This document shows, one piece after another, positions 12,863 to 13,610 of a stretch of 13,610 nucleotides of DNA (position 1 is the stretch's first letter; each line of letters begins with the position of its first letter). The translations under genes were made by a program, and so were the position numbers. This DNA is from Planctomycetota bacterium (GTDB taxonomy: Bacteria; Planctomycetota; PLA2; JAEUHO01), in contig JAHEIK010000058.1 in NCBI GenBank assembly GCA_024639415.1, positions 1-13,610 on the forward strand, written 5' to 3'. The notes below the pieces were generated by a model that was not told where the DNA came from, made no database searches, and worked only from the letters and a program-made list of their open reading frames with translations.

Positions 12863-13610
12863 ATGAACTCAGATCTCGATCCGAACTCGCAGCCGACACC
12901 TTCGCCACGCCTGCGGGCCCGGTCGCTGCCGCGCCTCCTGCTCGCGCCGTTCACGGGCTGGTTCCACGCGGGGGCGTTCGGCTACATCGGCTTCCTCTGC
13001 ATCGGCCTCGCGCTCGACCTGCTGTCGCTGCCGCCGGGGCCCCTGCCGTTTCTCGTCCTGATCGTGGACGTGCCGTTCCTGGTCATCCTGTTCCTCGATG
13101 ACGGCAAGCGCTGGAAGCGCTGGGCGTGGATGTACGGGATGCTGCACTTCGGCTTCGCCCTGCGCTGGCTGGGCGAGATCCACCCGGTGCAGGTGCTCGG
13201 CTGCGCGCTCGTGCTGGGCCCGATCTACGTGCTCATGGGCGGTGCCATCCGCTGGGCGGCGGCGCGTCGCGCCCCGTTCGCACTCGCCGTCGCGACCTGC
13301 GTCATGCTCGAGGAGTACGTCCGGACCTTCTGGATGGGCGGCATGCCGTGGCCCTCGCGCTCGCTCTCCTTTGCCAGCGGGATGCCCCTGGACCTGGGGC
13401 TCTCGGCGCTCCTGCCGGCGGCCGCGTGGTTCGGCGCGTACGCGTTCAGCTTCCTCGCGGGGATGACGAGTGGCTTGATGTACAGCGCCATCCGCCTGCC
13501 TGGGCAGGAGGCGGGCGTCGGTGGCCTCAGGCTCTTCCGCATGGCCCTCCAGCCGCTCTTCGTGCTGCTTGTCCTCATGCTGTGCGCGGCACTGGAGCAC
13601 AGCGGCCGGG
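12863..13610 (+). CDS. lnt: Apolipoprotein N-acyltransferase, N-terminal part (runs off the right edge)
   Basis: 249 codons are visible and the frame is still open at the window end. Lnt adds the third acyl chain to the N-terminal cysteine of lipoproteins at the periplasmic face of the inner membrane. After a polar N-terminus (1-20) there are about six membrane segments. The blocks 'WAWMYGMLHFGFALRWLGEI' (87-106) and 'LEEYVRTFWMGGMPWPSRSL' (149-168) match the 'W.yG..hf...l.Wl' and 'E.lR....tGfPW..lg' motifs of Lnt membrane domains. The nitrilase-fold catalytic domain (Glu-Lys-Cys triad) would lie beyond the window, so integrity cannot be judged. The ATG at 12863 has only a weak GGGTGA upstream. 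An open frame on the opposite strand here encodes charged low-complexity sequence and is a shadow. Confidence 0.82.
   Translation, partial: MNSDLDPNSQPTPSPRLRARSLPRLLLAPFTGWFHAGAFGYIGFLCIGLALDLLSLPPGPLPFLVLIVDVPFLVILFLDDGKRWKRWAWMYGMLHFGFALRWLGEIHPVQVLGCALVLGPIYVLMGGAIRWAAARRAPFALAVATCVMLEEYVRTFWMGGMPWPSRSLSFASGMPLDLGLSALLPAAAWFGAYAFSFLAGMTSGLMYSAIRLPGQEAGVGGLRLFRMALQPLFVLLVLMLCAALEHSGR

Noticed and set aside
12869..13600. 243-codon open frame on the minus strand at the right edge
   Set aside because: Its Arg/Glu/His-rich product has no features, whereas the plus strand encodes membrane segments with Lnt motifs.
1..13610. CRISPR array, tRNA/rRNA genes, transposase or defence system
   Set aside because: No regularly spaced direct repeats with unique spacers, no tRNA-like or rRNA sequence, and no recombinase or nuclease families were recognised.

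Overview
The window is GC-rich bacterial chromosome (roughly 70% GC by eye) with long open frames on both strands. Gene content is mixed: housekeeping genes (ribH, nusB, ftsY, moeA and the start of lnt), exported redox enzymes (two diheme cytochrome c peroxidase/MauG-like proteins), an isolated secretin-type domain protein, a metallo-beta-lactamase-fold hydrolase and an O-antigen ligase-like membrane protein with TPRs. lnt and the O-antigen-ligase-like protein point to a diderm. The ribH-nusB-ftsY order, the signal-peptide secretin-domain protein and the paralogous diheme peroxidases would fit Planctomycetota, but this is inference from gene style; another high-GC diderm phylum is possible.

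Layout. Plus strand, 2-2586: the 3' part of a small multi-drug export family (COG2426-like) membrane protein, a secretin-domain protein, and a YcbL/glyoxalase II-like hydrolase. Minus strand, 2597-6491: two tandem paralogous diheme peroxidases sharing an unusual C-terminal extension of about 200 residues. Minus strand, 6714-11238: an operon read ribH > nusB > ftsY > O-antigen ligase/TPR protein, with 4-bp start/stop overlaps at two junctions and 12 bp at the third. Plus strand, 11542 to the right edge: moeA, then the first 249 codons of lnt. ribH and moeA diverge from a 303-bp spacer.

The most distinctive signal is between the genes. At least seven exact copies of the octamer GTAGGGGC (or its complement GCCCCTAC) mark the ends of five small palindromic elements, at 1752-1895, 4513-4581, about 6657-6717, 11358-11407 and 12801-12852. 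Three of them share a homologous core of about 50-65 bp; the other two are hairpin elements. In two places the element's own TAG is the stop codon of the adjacent gene, in the same phase. This looks like a dispersed non-coding repeat family (REP/MITE-like) that inserts at gene borders.

Functionally, ribH makes the riboflavin precursor, nusB and ftsY serve transcription and membrane-protein targeting, and moeA completes molybdenum cofactor. lnt and the ligase-like protein act at the envelope, and the two peroxidases act outside the cytoplasmic membrane. I see no tRNA, rRNA, CRISPR array, transposase, phage gene or recognisable defence system. I do not think a complete new multi-gene system is present; the repeat family and the peroxidase pair with its uncharacterised C-terminal domain are the best leads.
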